Numbered from the stretch's first letter, positions 43,567-52,524 are shown. The stretch is 64,000 bases of DNA from Nostoc sp. CHAB 5824 (GCF_020829665.1 NZ_JAIVFT010000011.1:1-64000), one strand, 5' to 3'. Notes: generated by a model not told the origin, from the sequence alone. Program-made: numbers and translations.

Positions 43567-44613
43567 ATGAAAAAGATTGTGATCGCTTCTAGTGTTACGC
43601 TTCGCGTAATCGCAGCTAGCATACTAGGTATCATCAGTGGCAGCCTGGTCGGCTGTACAAATGGTTCCCCCGATGGCAACACTGCTACTAACACTGATAC
43701 AAAACCTGCTACCAATACTAGTGCAGAGAGTAAAACTGCCACTGGCAATGGAAAATTACGATCGGTTGCCTTCACCGTTGGCGATCTAAGTAACCCCTTC
43801 TTCGTTCTGATGGGGCAAGCAACTGAGGCAGAAGCAAAGAAAATTGGCGGTAAGGATGTCAATGTTACTGTAGTTTCCAGTGCCTATGACCTCAACCAAC
43901 AATCCAATCAAATTGAAAATTTCACGGCTTCTAATACTGACGTTATTATCGTAAATGCTGCTGATAAGAGTGGCATTAAACCAGCAATTGAAAAAGCAAA
44001 ACTTGCAGGTAGAATTGTCATTGCGGTAGATACAGGTGCTGAGGGAGGTGTGGATGCCACCATCACCACTAATAATGTCCAAGCTGGAGAAGTTAGTTGC
44101 AAATATATTGCTGACCGCCTCAAAGGTACAGGCAACGTAGTAATAGTTAATGGCCCGCCGGTGGACTCAGTAATTCAGCGAGTTAGTGGCTGTGAGAATG
44201 TATTGTCTAAATATCCTGGTATCAAAATCCTCTCCAAAAACCAGAATGCAGAAGGTAGCCGGGATGGAGGACTCAGAGTTATGACTGATTTGCTTACAAC
44301 CTTTCCAAAAATTGATGCTGTTTTTGCCATTAATGATCCGAGTGGAGTTGGCGCAGAACTAGCAGCTAACCAAGCACAACGTAAAGAATTCTTTATTGTT
44401 GGGGTTGATGGTGCGCCAGAAGCAATCACTGCGATCGCAGCTAAAGATAGTTTATATGCTGCAACTGCTACTCAAAATCCACGAGGAATGGCCGAAAAAG
44501 CAGTTCAAGTTGGCAACGACATCTTAAATGGTAAAAAACCTAGTAGTCCCACCATTTTGATTCCAGTTAAGTTGATTACAAAAGATAATGTCAAAACAGA
44601 AAAAGGCTGGTAA
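43567..44613 (+). CDS. Sugar/polyol ABC transporter substrate-binding lipoprotein (copy 2)
   Basis: A 348-residue paralogue of the preceding gene, 38 bases downstream. The signal peptide ends at lipobox SLVGC; the mature part repeats the same blocks (NQIENFTA, LTTFPKIDAVFA, FFIVGVDG). Its signal peptide region contains a GTTACGCTTCGCGTAATCGC stretch, a small palindrome of the kind found in repeats here, making the signal longer than that of copy 1. Differences around the DSVIQRVSG and ALDA-like ligand segments suggest the two copies may differ in affinity or specificity (for example myo- and scyllo-inositol), which is speculation. Confidence 0.88.
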   Translation: MKKIVIASSVTLRVIAASILGIISGSLVGCTNGSPDGNTATNTDTKPATNTSAESKTATGNGKLRSVAFTVGDLSNPFFVLMGQATEAEAKKIGGKDVNVTVVSSAYDLNQQSNQIENFTASNTDVIIVNAADKSGIKPAIEKAKLAGRIVIAVDTGAEGGVDATITTNNVQAGEVSCKYIADRLKGTGNVVIVNGPPVDSVIQRVSGCENVLSKYPGIKILSKNQNAEGSRDGGLRVMTDLLTTFPKIDAVFAINDPSGVGAELAANQAQRKEFFIVGVDGAPEAITAIAAKDSLYAATATQNPRGMAEKAVQVGNDILNGKKPSSPTILIPVKLITKDNVKTEKGW

Positions 44614-44724
44614 ATAATAAAAGTTGTTAATTTGCGATTAAAAATTATGTCTAATCGGAGTTGAGTCTTCCGATACATTGACAGACTTTTTGCACATACC
44701 CATGATGTATATATATGCATCTGC

Positions 44725-44764
44725 GGAAAGTTTTAAATGTCGGAAAAGAATTTCCGAACTTTCC
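44725..44764 (+). terminator. Nested hairpin between binding-protein and ATPase genes
   Basis: An inner stem CGGAAA-agaa-TTTCCG and outer arms GGAAAGTT (44725-44732) and AACTTTCC (44757-44764) can form a nested hairpin. No T-run follows. Placed 110 bases after the second binding-protein gene, it may attenuate or process the transcript so that binding proteins are made in excess over the membrane parts. Confidence 0.45.
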
Positions 44765-44889
44765 AAGATAGTGGGCGGTTTTTAAAAGATGATTTTGTGA
44801 GAATTTTAATTTCACATCAGTGTGAGTTGATTGATTTCTAACTCATAATTGTGATTTTTAAATTGTTTTTGTTTTTACAGGAGATGTTC

Positions 44890-46443
44890 ATGACAACAAG
44901 TATTGAAACCTCATTTCCTGATGCACCAACCACCACCCCTGTATTAGAAATGCAAGGGATTACGAAACGATTTCATGGTGTATCTGCGCTCCAAAATGTC
45001 AATCTCACGATTTATCCAGGAGAAGTTCACGCCCTCATGGGTGAAAACGGAGCAGGCAAAAGCACATTGATGAAAATCCTGGCTGGGGCTTACATTGCCG
45101 ATGAAGGAGAAATTCGGATCAATGGTCAACCCTTGAAAATTACCGATCCGGCGACAGCACGCAAATCAGGTATTAATCTCATTTATCAAGAACTGAATGT
45201 TGCACCAAATTTAACCGTTACCGAAAATATGTTTATGGGTAGCGAGTTGCGACGAGGTCAGTTTTTAGACCGCAAAGGGATGCAACTGGAAGCAGAACAA
45301 GTGCTGCAAAGCCTTGGAGCCAATTTTACAGGGCAGACTATAGTTGGTACCTTATCGATCGCAGAACAGCAGCAAGTAGAAATTGCGCGAGCGCTAAAGG
45401 ACAAAAGCCGCGTTTTGGTGATGGATGAGCCAACAGCAGCACTGTCTGACCGCGAGACTCAGCATTTATTTGAGGTAATTCGCAGACTACGAGACGACGG
45501 CATTGCTATTATCTACATCAGCCACCGCATGGAAGAAATATATGCCTTAGCTGACCGGATTAGCGTGCTGCGGGATGGTCAATATATTGGCAGTCTTACA
45601 CGGGATGAAATTTCTGCACAGCGATTGGTGCAGATGATGGTCGGTCGTTCCATGCAAGATTTTTACGAACATCAACGGCAAACCAATCATGGACCGGTGG
45701 TGCTGGAAGTCAAAAATATCAGTGACGGACGCAAAATTACACCAGCTAGTTTTCAAATTCGCGCTGGAGAGATTCTTGGTCTAGCGGGGCTAGTTGGTGC
45801 AGGACGCACAGAGGTATCCCGATTGATTTTTGGTGCTGACCGGAAGGCAAGTGGTGAAGTATTGCTAAATGGGATGAAACTTAATATTAATAACCCCAGT
45901 GATGCTATTGCTGCCGGCATTGGCTACGTCCCGGAAGACCGCAAAGATCAAGGTCTATTTCTGGAAATGAGTTCCCGTAAGAATATTGCCATCAACACAC
46001 TCAAGCAGGATGCCAAAGCTGGAATTGTTAACTGGAGTTCAGTTAATCGGCTCTCAGCAGACGCAGTGGAAAACTTTAATATCCGCCTAGCCAATTTGGA
46101 AATTAGAGCGCTGGATCTTTCTGGTGGTAATCAACAGAAGCTACTGCTAGCCCGTTGGTTAGCCATTAAGCCCAGAATACTGATGTTAGATGAGCCAACA
46201 CGTGGCGTAGATATCGGTGCCAAAAGCGAAATTTACCGAATTATCAGCGAGTTGGCAGCACAAGGTGTTGCTATTTTGATGGTTTCCAGCGAACTACCGG
46301 AAATTGTCGGCATGAGCGATCGCGTTTTAGTGATGCGAGAAGGTCAGTTGGTAGGGGAACTGGACGGCAGTCTTGGTAAAGAAATTACCCAAGAAAAAAT
46401 TATGCACTATGCAACTGGAGCATCGGAGGTATCAGCATCATGA
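44890..46443 (+). CDS. Sugar ABC transporter ATP-binding protein (RbsA/MglA type)
   Basis: A 517-residue double ATPase of CUT2 importers. The first half has Walker A GENGAGKST, signature LSIAEQQQVEIARAL and VLVMDEPTAALS. The second has the variant loop GLVGAGRTEVSRL, signature LSGGNQQKLLLARW and ILMLDEPTRGVD. The degenerate second Walker A is normal in this family. The frame is open upstream to 44851, but the CAGGAG at 44878-44883 fits the ATG at 44890. Its stop overlaps the permease start by 4 bases, so they are coupled. It energises the import of the ligand of the upstream binding proteins. Confidence 0.92.
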   Translation: MTTSIETSFPDAPTTTPVLEMQGITKRFHGVSALQNVNLTIYPGEVHALMGENGAGKSTLMKILAGAYIADEGEIRINGQPLKITDPATARKSGINLIYQELNVAPNLTVTENMFMGSELRRGQFLDRKGMQLEAEQVLQSLGANFTGQTIVGTLSIAEQQQVEIARALKDKSRVLVMDEPTAALSDRETQHLFEVIRRLRDDGIAIIYISHRMEEIYALADRISVLRDGQYIGSLTRDEISAQRLVQMMVGRSMQDFYEHQRQTNHGPVVLEVKNISDGRKITPASFQIRAGEILGLAGLVGAGRTEVSRLIFGADRKASGEVLLNGMKLNINNPSDAIAAGIGYVPEDRKDQGLFLEMSSRKNIAINTLKQDAKAGIVNWSSVNRLSADAVENFNIRLANLEIRALDLSGGNQQKLLLARWLAIKPRILMLDEPTRGVDIGAKSEIYRIISELAAQGVAILMVSSELPEIVGMSDRVLVMREGQLVGELDGSLGKEITQEKIMHYATGASEVSAS

Positions 46444-47438
46444 GTCAAACAGTCAGACCGCCTGCCAAGAAATCAGCCACCAATCCCGTATCCAGCAGCC
46501 AGAAATCGATTAGCACTCTACTGGAAGTTGCGGGTATTCTGCCAATCCTAGTAATTATCTGCATCTTATTTGCATTGCTTTCTCCCAACTTCCTTACAGG
46601 CGGTAACATCGTTAATATCTTGCGTCAGGCATCAATCAATATTGTGCTGGCGACAGGAATGACCTTTGTGATTCTCACCGGAGGTATTGATCTTTCAGTC
46701 GGGTCAATCTTAGCTGTTTCTGCCGTATTTGCACTGTTGGTATCACTACTGCCGGCTTTAAGTTGGGCAGCCGTGCCTGCGGCCTTGCTGGCAGGATTGT
46801 TTTTAGGCTTACTCAACGGCGCTCTCATCACCTTTTTGGATGTGCCACCTTTTATTGTCACGCTGGGTTCACTGACTGCCTTGCGGGGTGTGGCCTATTT
46901 AATTGCTAAGGGTACAACGCTGATTAACCGGGATATCAATTTTGCTTGGGTGGGTAATAGTTATATCGGCCCCCTTCCTTGGCTAGTGATCATTGCGCTA
47001 CTGACTGTAATAGCTAGCTGGTTTGTACTGCGACAAACTGTTTTAGGAGTGCAGATATATGCCGTAGGTGGTAACGAGCGGGCAGCCCGATTAACTGGGA
47101 TTAAAGTTAATCGGGTATTGCTATTTGTCTATGGTATTAGTGGATTACTAGCAGGTTTAGCAGGAATCATGAGTGCTAGCCGTCTTTATAGTGCTAGTGG
47201 CTTATTAGGTCAAGGTTACGAACTAGATGCGATCGCTGCTGTTATTCTAGGTGGAACCAGCTTTACAGGCGGTATTGGCACCATTGGCGGCACACTTCTA
47301 GGTGCATTAATCATTGCTATTCTCAACAATGGTTTAACTCTGTTGAACCTATCTTACTTCTGGCAACTAGTCGTCAAAGGACTAGTAATTATTTTGGCAG
47401 TAATGATTGACCGACTCCGCAGACGTTCTAGACGGTAA
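46440..47438 (+). CDS. Sugar ABC transporter permease (RbsC type)
   Basis: A 332-residue integral membrane permease of CUT2 importers with about eight to ten hydrophobic segments. Family landmarks are GMTFVILTGGIDLSVGSILA near residue 72, the PPFIVTLGSLTALRG stretch near 137, GGNERAARLTGIKV near 210, and GGTSFTGGIGTIGGTLLGA near 270. Its start overlaps the ATPase stop. It completes an importer with two binding proteins and one ATPase; by context the substrate is probably inositol. An octanucleotide repeat begins right after the gene. Confidence 0.92.
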   Translation: MSQTVRPPAKKSATNPVSSSQKSISTLLEVAGILPILVIICILFALLSPNFLTGGNIVNILRQASINIVLATGMTFVILTGGIDLSVGSILAVSAVFALLVSLLPALSWAAVPAALLAGLFLGLLNGALITFLDVPPFIVTLGSLTALRGVAYLIAKGTTLINRDINFAWVGNSYIGPLPWLVIIALLTVIASWFVLRQTVLGVQIYAVGGNERAARLTGIKVNRVLLFVYGISGLLAGLAGIMSASRLYSASGLLGQGYELDAIAAVILGGTSFTGGIGTIGGTLLGALIIAILNNGLTLLNLSYFWQLVVKGLVIILAVMIDRLRRRSRR

Positions 47439-47471
47439 ACAATTAAAGTATTTGGGCATTGGGCATTTATT

Positions 47472-47685
47472 CCCCTTGTCCCCTTATCCCCTTGTCCCCT
47501 TATCCCCTTGTCCCCTTATCCCCTTGTCCCCTTGTCCCCTTGTCCCCTTGTCCCCTTATCCCCTTATCCCCTTATCCCCTTGTCCCCTTGTCCCCTTGTC
47601 CCCTTGTCCCCTTATCCCCTTGTCCCCTTATCCCCTTGTCCCCTTGTCCCCTTATCCCCTTGTCCCCTTATCCCCTTGTCCCCTT
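47472..47685. repeat. Octanucleotide microsatellite CCCCTTRT, about 26 units
   Basis: Twenty-six 8-base units (CCCCTTGT or CCCCTTAT in no fixed order) run from 47472 to 47679, then a partial unit. It fills nearly the whole gap between the permease stop and the MFS start at 47719. The strand is a long pyrimidine-rich tract. The 8-base unit differs from the heptamers common in these organisms. Copy-number change would alter promoter or mRNA leader length of the MFS gene. Confidence 0.93.
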
Positions 47686-47718
47686 TATGTATGTAGTTCA
47701 TGACAGCTACTTATAACT

Positions 47719-49116
47719 ATGACCTCCACTACAACTCGTCGTAAATCCAACACTTTTTATGTCATTTTGATTGCTGGTGCTGCTGCCCTCGGCGGCTTTC
47801 TGTTCGGTTTTGACACCGCAGTGATCAACGGCGCGGTTTTATCTCTAGCAAAAGCTTTTAAGATTAGTAGTTGGCTGACTGGGCTAGCGGTGTCCCTAGC
47901 GTTGCTGGGATCTGCGGTAGGAGCCTTCTTTGCCGGACAGATTGCAGATCGTTATGGTCGAGTCAAGGCAATGGTGGTCGCTTCAGTGTTATTTACTATC
48001 AGTGCCATTGGCTCTGGGTTTGCCTTCACTATCTGGGATTTTATCTTTTGGCGAGTACTGGGTGGGATTGGAATCGGCGTTGCTAGCGTCATCGCCCCAG
48101 CTTACATTGCGGAATGTTCTCCCACCCATTTGCGGGGAAGGTTAGGATCTCTGCAACAACTAGCGATTGTAGTGGGAATTTTCGTCGCCTTATTGAGCGA
48201 CTACTTTATCGCTACGTTAGCAGGTTCAGCAGATTCGCTTTTGTTTGGGGTTCCAGCCTGGCGCTGGATGTTTTGGACAGCAGTCCCGCCAGCAGTATTC
48301 TACGGGATGATCGCTTTTACAATTCCTGAATCTCCCCGTTACTTAGTTGCCAAAGGAAGGGAGCCAGAAGCTGCTAACGTTTTGACCAAGATTTTGGGGG
48401 GTGACGTGCTGCCAAAAATTGAAGAAATTCGGCAGACAGTGCTTCGTGAACGTCAGCCTAAGTTTTCTGACCTGTTGAGTAGAAGTGGCGGACTCCTCCC
48501 GATTGTTTGGATAGGAATAGGCTTATCTGTATTACAGCAATTTGTTGGTATTAATGTAATCTTTTACTACAGCAGCGTTTTGTGGCGTGCAGTCGGATTT
48601 TCCGAAAAAGATTCCCTAACAATCACGGTGATTACAGGAGCCGTAAATATTATTACAACACTGATTGCGATCGCCTTTGTAGATAAATTTGGTCGCAAGC
48701 CCTTGCTGATACTAGGGTCGATTGGCATGACCTTGACCTTAGGGACAATGGCTTCTATTTTTGGCATTGCTCCCCTAGATGCTGCTGGGAACCCCAATCT
48801 CACCGGAAGCGCAGGTACTGTGGCTCTCATCGCAGCTAACCTGTATGTGTTTTGCTTCGGTTTCTCTTGGGGGCCAGTGGTTTGGGTGCTGTTGGGAGAA
48901 ATGTTTAATAACAAGATTCGAGCCGCTGCACTTTCAGTTGCAGCAGCAATGCAATGGGTTGCAAATTTCCTCATTTCCACAACATTTCCGCCCATATTGC
49001 AATATTTCGGTCTAGGTTCTGCCTATGGACTTTATACAATTGCAGCGGCTACCTCATTATTTTTCATTCTCTTTTTTATTAAAGAAACCAAAGGAATTGA
49101 GTTAGAAGACATGTAA
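47719..49116 (+). CDS. MFS sugar porter family transporter (inositol/sugar:H+ symporter type)
   Basis: A 465-residue, twelve-helix transporter of the sugar porter subfamily (XylE, GalP, IolT relatives). Family motifs: GFLFGFDTAVINGAV in helix 1, DRYGR between helices 2 and 3, PESPRYLVAKGR at the end of helix 6, DKFGRKPLL between helices 8 and 9, and QQFVGINVIFYYSS in helix 7. The C-terminus ends in KETKGIELE, the usual PETKG-like signature. Following an inositol-type ABC operon and preceding an IolW-like gene, a role in inositol uptake is plausible; glucose or another sugar is possible. Confidence 0.9.
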   Translation: MTSTTTRRKSNTFYVILIAGAAALGGFLFGFDTAVINGAVLSLAKAFKISSWLTGLAVSLALLGSAVGAFFAGQIADRYGRVKAMVVASVLFTISAIGSGFAFTIWDFIFWRVLGGIGIGVASVIAPAYIAECSPTHLRGRLGSLQQLAIVVGIFVALLSDYFIATLAGSADSLLFGVPAWRWMFWTAVPPAVFYGMIAFTIPESPRYLVAKGREPEAANVLTKILGGDVLPKIEEIRQTVLRERQPKFSDLLSRSGGLLPIVWIGIGLSVLQQFVGINVIFYYSSVLWRAVGFSEKDSLTITVITGAVNIITTLIAIAFVDKFGRKPLLILGSIGMTLTLGTMASIFGIAPLDAAGNPNLTGSAGTVALIAANLYVFCFGFSWGPVVWVLLGEMFNNKIRAAALSVAAAMQWVANFLISTTFPPILQYFGLGSAYGLYTIAAATSLFFILFFIKETKGIELEDM

Positions 49117-49461
49117 TTCGCATCTCTGTCTGCTCTGCGATAGACTGCTGCAAGCCCTACGCGTCTACGTTAGAAAAAATGACTTTGACAAATAGTTTCA
49201 GTCTTATACTAATTACCTGTGAGGTTGCTCCTGAACAAGGGGCTTAAGCCCCTTGTCTCACCAAGCCTGATTTTGTACATACAGATAAATTCCAACTTCC
49301 TGCCTTCTTCACAACTGATGACTGCAAAGTAATTGAAAAATATGCAGTAGTGTGTTTATAAACGCAGCGTTTTCCTAATTCGCTTAATGAGTGTGCATTC
49401 CCGAAAAAAATATTAGACAACAACTAAATACAAACTTTCGCTTCAGTAAATTAGTAAAAAG
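49117..49461. other. Intergenic region with a perfect palindrome
   Basis: Holds a 22-base perfect palindrome at 49235-49256 centred on GGGGCTTAAGCCCC, 118 bases after the MFS stop; it may be a terminator or a small repeat. A half-site-like GTGTGCA is at about 49390, but no full operator palindrome. Nothing else identified. Confidence 0.5.
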
Positions 49462-50508
49462 ATGGAAACTATCAATACGGCTCTTTGTTCTTATGGTTCG
49501 TCCGGCATGGTATTTCATGCGCCGTTTATTGATTTGCATCCCGGATTTAAATTAGCTGGTTCTTGGGAAAGAAGCAAAAAACTGATACAGGAACATTATC
49601 CTAAAGTAAAAAGCTATCCTTCTTTGGAAGCATTGCTAGCAGACGATCAAGTAATATTGGTGGTGGTAAATACACCCACTTATACCCATTACGATTATAC
49701 TAAACAAGCTTTACTTGCAGATAAACATGTAGTGGTAGAAAAAGCATTTACCACAACGGTAGTAGAAGCCGAAAAACTAAAAGAATTGGCACAAAAACAG
49801 GGAAAGAAATTATCTGTATATCAAAATCGTAGATGGGATAGTGATTTTAAAACAGTTAAAAAAATTGTACAAGAAGGCTTGCTGGGTGATATTATTGAAG
49901 TAGAGTTTCAAGTTCAAAAATATAAACCAACCCTCAGCCATAAACAACACGTAGAAGTTCCCGGTTCAGGGGCAGGAACATTAAATAATTTAGGCCCGCA
50001 CTTAATAGACCAAGCTTTGCATTTATTTGGGATGCCTGATGCTATTTTTGCAGACATCCGCATAACCAGACAGCGATCGCAGGTAGATGATTGTTTTGAA
50101 TTGATACTATACTACGACAAATTGCGCGTCAAATTAAAAGCAAGTTTACTTGTGCGTGAGCCTGCACCTGCCTATATCATACATGGCACTAAAGGTTCTT
50201 TTCTTAAAAGTAGAGCCGATAAACAAGAAGAGTATTTAGTAGCGGGGATGAAGCCTAACATACTTGATTGGTATACAGAACCGGAGAGTGAATATGGCTT
50301 GCTTCATACAGAAAAAGACACAAAAGTAATTCGAGAAAAAATAAAAAGTTCACAGGGCAGTTATTTAAGTTATTACGATGCAGTATACAACTCAATTGTG
50401 AATAATCAGCCAATTGCTGTTACTGCTGAAGACGGAATTAATGTAATGCGGATTATAGAAGCGGCTATTAAAAGCAACAATGAGCAAAAAGTCATAGCGT
50501 TGCTTTAA
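49462..50508 (+). CDS. Gfo/Idh/MocA oxidoreductase, IolW/YvaA-like (candidate scyllo-inositol dehydrogenase)
   Basis: A 348-residue NAD(P)-dependent sugar dehydrogenase. The N-terminal Rossmann part has CSYGSSGMVFHAPF and VVVNTPTYTHYDY, then the EKAFTTT motif with the catalytic lysine (EKP in most relatives). The RRWDSDFKTVKKI, GTLNNLGPHLIDQALHLFG and VTAEDGINVMRIIEAA blocks match the YvaA/IolW group, which includes the Bacillus NADP-dependent scyllo-inositol dehydrogenase. In this cluster it could convert scyllo-inositol to an inosose. The A-rich codon use (many AAA and GAA) differs from neighbours and resembles Bacteroidetes genes, suggesting transfer. Related enzymes of other specificity exist, so substrate is tentative. 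Confidence 0.8.
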   Translation: METINTALCSYGSSGMVFHAPFIDLHPGFKLAGSWERSKKLIQEHYPKVKSYPSLEALLADDQVILVVVNTPTYTHYDYTKQALLADKHVVVEKAFTTTVVEAEKLKELAQKQGKKLSVYQNRRWDSDFKTVKKIVQEGLLGDIIEVEFQVQKYKPTLSHKQHVEVPGSGAGTLNNLGPHLIDQALHLFGMPDAIFADIRITRQRSQVDDCFELILYYDKLRVKLKASLLVREPAPAYIIHGTKGSFLKSRADKQEEYLVAGMKPNILDWYTEPESEYGLLHTEKDTKVIREKIKSSQGSYLSYYDAVYNSIVNNQPIAVTAEDGINVMRIIEAAIKSNNEQKVIALL

Positions 50509-50636
50509 GTAACCTAAAACCTCAACTAAAAATATGTAACTTCAATGCTGATTAACTCATAATCTGGAAGCTTTGCTTCGAGTCTAATCTCTTTAGTTAC
50601 AAAGTCATAATTAAACTACTTTCAAGTAATAAGACA

Positions 50637-52274
50637 ATGATTAAAATTCTTTTTCAGAGCTTTTTTCTCTTATTTTTTGCAATTCCAGCAGTTTGGGCAG
50701 CACCTCCAGAAGATGATTCGAGTGCAGCAGATGCTAATAGAAATTTGCAGGGACAAGTCACCTCAGTTTCTCAGTTTTCTGATGTACAACCAACCGATTG
50801 GGCATTTGGTGCATTGCAATCGCTGGTTGAACGCTATGGCTGTATTGCAGGTTATCCTAATTCCACCTATCGCGGTAACCGTGCTTTAAGCCGTTATGAG
50901 TTTGCCGCAGGTTTAAGTGCTTGTTTGGATCGTATTAATGAGTTAGTTGCCACAGCTACTAGCGATTTAGTTAATAAGCAGGACTTGGCAGTGCTGCAAA
51001 AGTTGCAGTCAGACTTTGCCGCAGAACTGGCAACTCTGCGCGGGCGAGTGGATACCCTAGAAGCACATACAGCAACACTGGAGGAGCAGCAATTTTCCAC
51101 TACTACCAGGCTGAATGCTCAAATTATTACCGCCGTTAGTGATACCTTTGGTAATAGAGTGGGTGGCGATGCCTCCGGCAACCCGAAGCGGGAACGCGAT
51201 GAATCCCGTCCCTACTTTGCAAACCGGGGTCGTCTCAACTTGGAAAGTAGCTTCACAGGCAAAGATTTGTTGCGAGTCCGGCTGGAGTTTGGCAACTTTG
51301 CGAATTCTAATGGTACAAGCCAAATTGCCGCAGCCACAGGCACAGGGATGACACGCCTGAACTTTGATTATGATAGCAACGATACACTTTTTGTTCCCCA
51401 CATCCGTTACTACTTCCCAGTCGGTGACTCTCTTAACTTCGTTGTTGGCCCCACAGGCATTGGTTATACCGATATTTCAACCACTGTAACTCCCGCTACA
51501 ATCGCTGACGACGGCAATGGGGTTCCCTCACTATTTGGCTCATACAGTCCCTTATTCCGGCGAGGTGGCGGCGGTGCAGCCGTTAACTGGAACATTAGCA
51601 GTGAATTGGTTCTCACCTTGGGCTATTTAGCAAGCACTCCCAATGTGCCATCGGGTAGCAATGGCTTGTTTAATGGCGGCTACAACGCCCTGGCACACTT
51701 AGCATATTACGGTAAGCAAGGAGCTATTGGTGTTGCTTACTCTCATGGCTATAGCCCTGGTGGAGTAGTCGATCTCGCTGCTGGGACGGGTAGCACCCTG
51801 TCAAATGCTCCCTTTGGCAACAACATTGCTACTTCCAACGATATTGTCGGCGCACAGGGATTTTATCGCTTTTCCCCGAATTTCCAAATCCACGGTTGGG
51901 GTGGATATATTTGGGCAAATGCCAAGAACTCTGGTTTGAGTGATATTTCCAATGGCAGGGGTGGAACAGATTCTCTATTTGTGAACAGTGGTGACAATGC
52001 CAATGTCTGGTTTGGGGCGATTGGTATGTCGTTTCCAGATGTGGGTGGTAAAGGCAACCTGCCGGGAATTCTCTTTGGTATACCGCCGCGTGTCTCTAAT
52101 AGTGATGTCCGTCAAGACCGAGACAATGCTTATCATATCGAAGCATTCTATCGCTACCGCTTAAACGACAACATCTCAGTGACTCCTGGTTTTTGGGTGA
52201 TTCTCAACCCAGAAAACGACAGCAGAAATGATACGCAGTATGTGGGTGTGATTCGCACAACCTTTGATTTTTAA
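50637..52274 (+). CDS. SLH-OprB type outer-membrane porin
   Basis: A 545-residue porin. A signal peptide of about 21 residues ends AVWA. An SLH domain (about 48-105, FSDVQPTDWAFGALQSLVERYG) is followed by a coiled coil (about 120-155), and a beta-barrel of the carbohydrate-selective OprB kind ends with a C-terminal Phe (VIRTTFDF), as outer-membrane proteins require. This is the common porin architecture of cyanobacteria. Some are called iron-uptake porins, but the fold alone does not fix the substrate. Its position right after the inositol genes suggests an outer-membrane route for the same substrate. Confidence 0.88.
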   Translation: MIKILFQSFFLLFFAIPAVWAAPPEDDSSAADANRNLQGQVTSVSQFSDVQPTDWAFGALQSLVERYGCIAGYPNSTYRGNRALSRYEFAAGLSACLDRINELVATATSDLVNKQDLAVLQKLQSDFAAELATLRGRVDTLEAHTATLEEQQFSTTTRLNAQIITAVSDTFGNRVGGDASGNPKRERDESRPYFANRGRLNLESSFTGKDLLRVRLEFGNFANSNGTSQIAAATGTGMTRLNFDYDSNDTLFVPHIRYYFPVGDSLNFVVGPTGIGYTDISTTVTPATIADDGNGVPSLFGSYSPLFRRGGGGAAVNWNISSELVLTLGYLASTPNVPSGSNGLFNGGYNALAHLAYYGKQGAIGVAYSHGYSPGGVVDLAAGTGSTLSNAPFGNNIATSNDIVGAQGFYRFSPNFQIHGWGGYIWANAKNSGLSDISNGRGGTDSLFVNSGDNANVWFGAIGMSFPDVGGKGNLPGILFGIPPRVSNSDVRQDRDNAYHIEAFYRYRLNDNISVTPGFWVILNPENDSRNDTQYVGVIRTTFDF

Positions 52275-52292
52275 TTGAATGTGAAGTGCTAG

Positions 52293-52334
52293 TCATTGGT
52301 CATTGGTCATTGGTCATTAGTCATTAGTCATTGG
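52293..52334. repeat. Heptanucleotide tandem repeat (TCATTGG/TCATTAG)
   Basis: Six tandem heptamers starting 19 bases after the porin stop, of the STRR class; the same unit type occurs at 17841-17870. Confidence 0.88.
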
Positions 52335-52426
52335 TACTAATGACCAAAGAGGCAGGGGGCAGTTCTTGCTGTTCTTGCTGGGGGAAAAATAGTGGAATTA
52401 GCCCTGCCACAAGGGTTTCAAGCCAC

Positions 52427-52524
52427 TAAATTTATTTATGCCCAGAAGTAAAAATATTTATTTCGAGATGTGTAACACGAGAAATAATGCGTCCAAGTTT
52501 TCAGAGCAACTAAATTTATTTATG
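52427..52524. repeat. Dispersed element bounded by TAAATTTATTTATG direct repeats (copy 2)
   Basis: Reverse-orientation copy of 30595-30692: the 14-base border repeats at 52427-52440 and 52511-52524 are again 84 bases apart, and the inside keeps AAAAATATTTATTTCGAGAT and AATAATGCGTCCA. Confidence 0.8.

Noticed and set aside
47407..47716. Three overlapping Pro/Leu-rich open frames
   Set aside because: All are translations of the CCCCTTRT microsatellite; no independent support.
33892..50508. Classical inositol catabolism (IolBCDE) or UxuA/KDG route
   Set aside because: None of the characteristic IolB, IolC, IolD, IolE or UxuA sequences is encoded in the window, so the pathway was interpreted through the LarA homologue and gluconate kinase instead.
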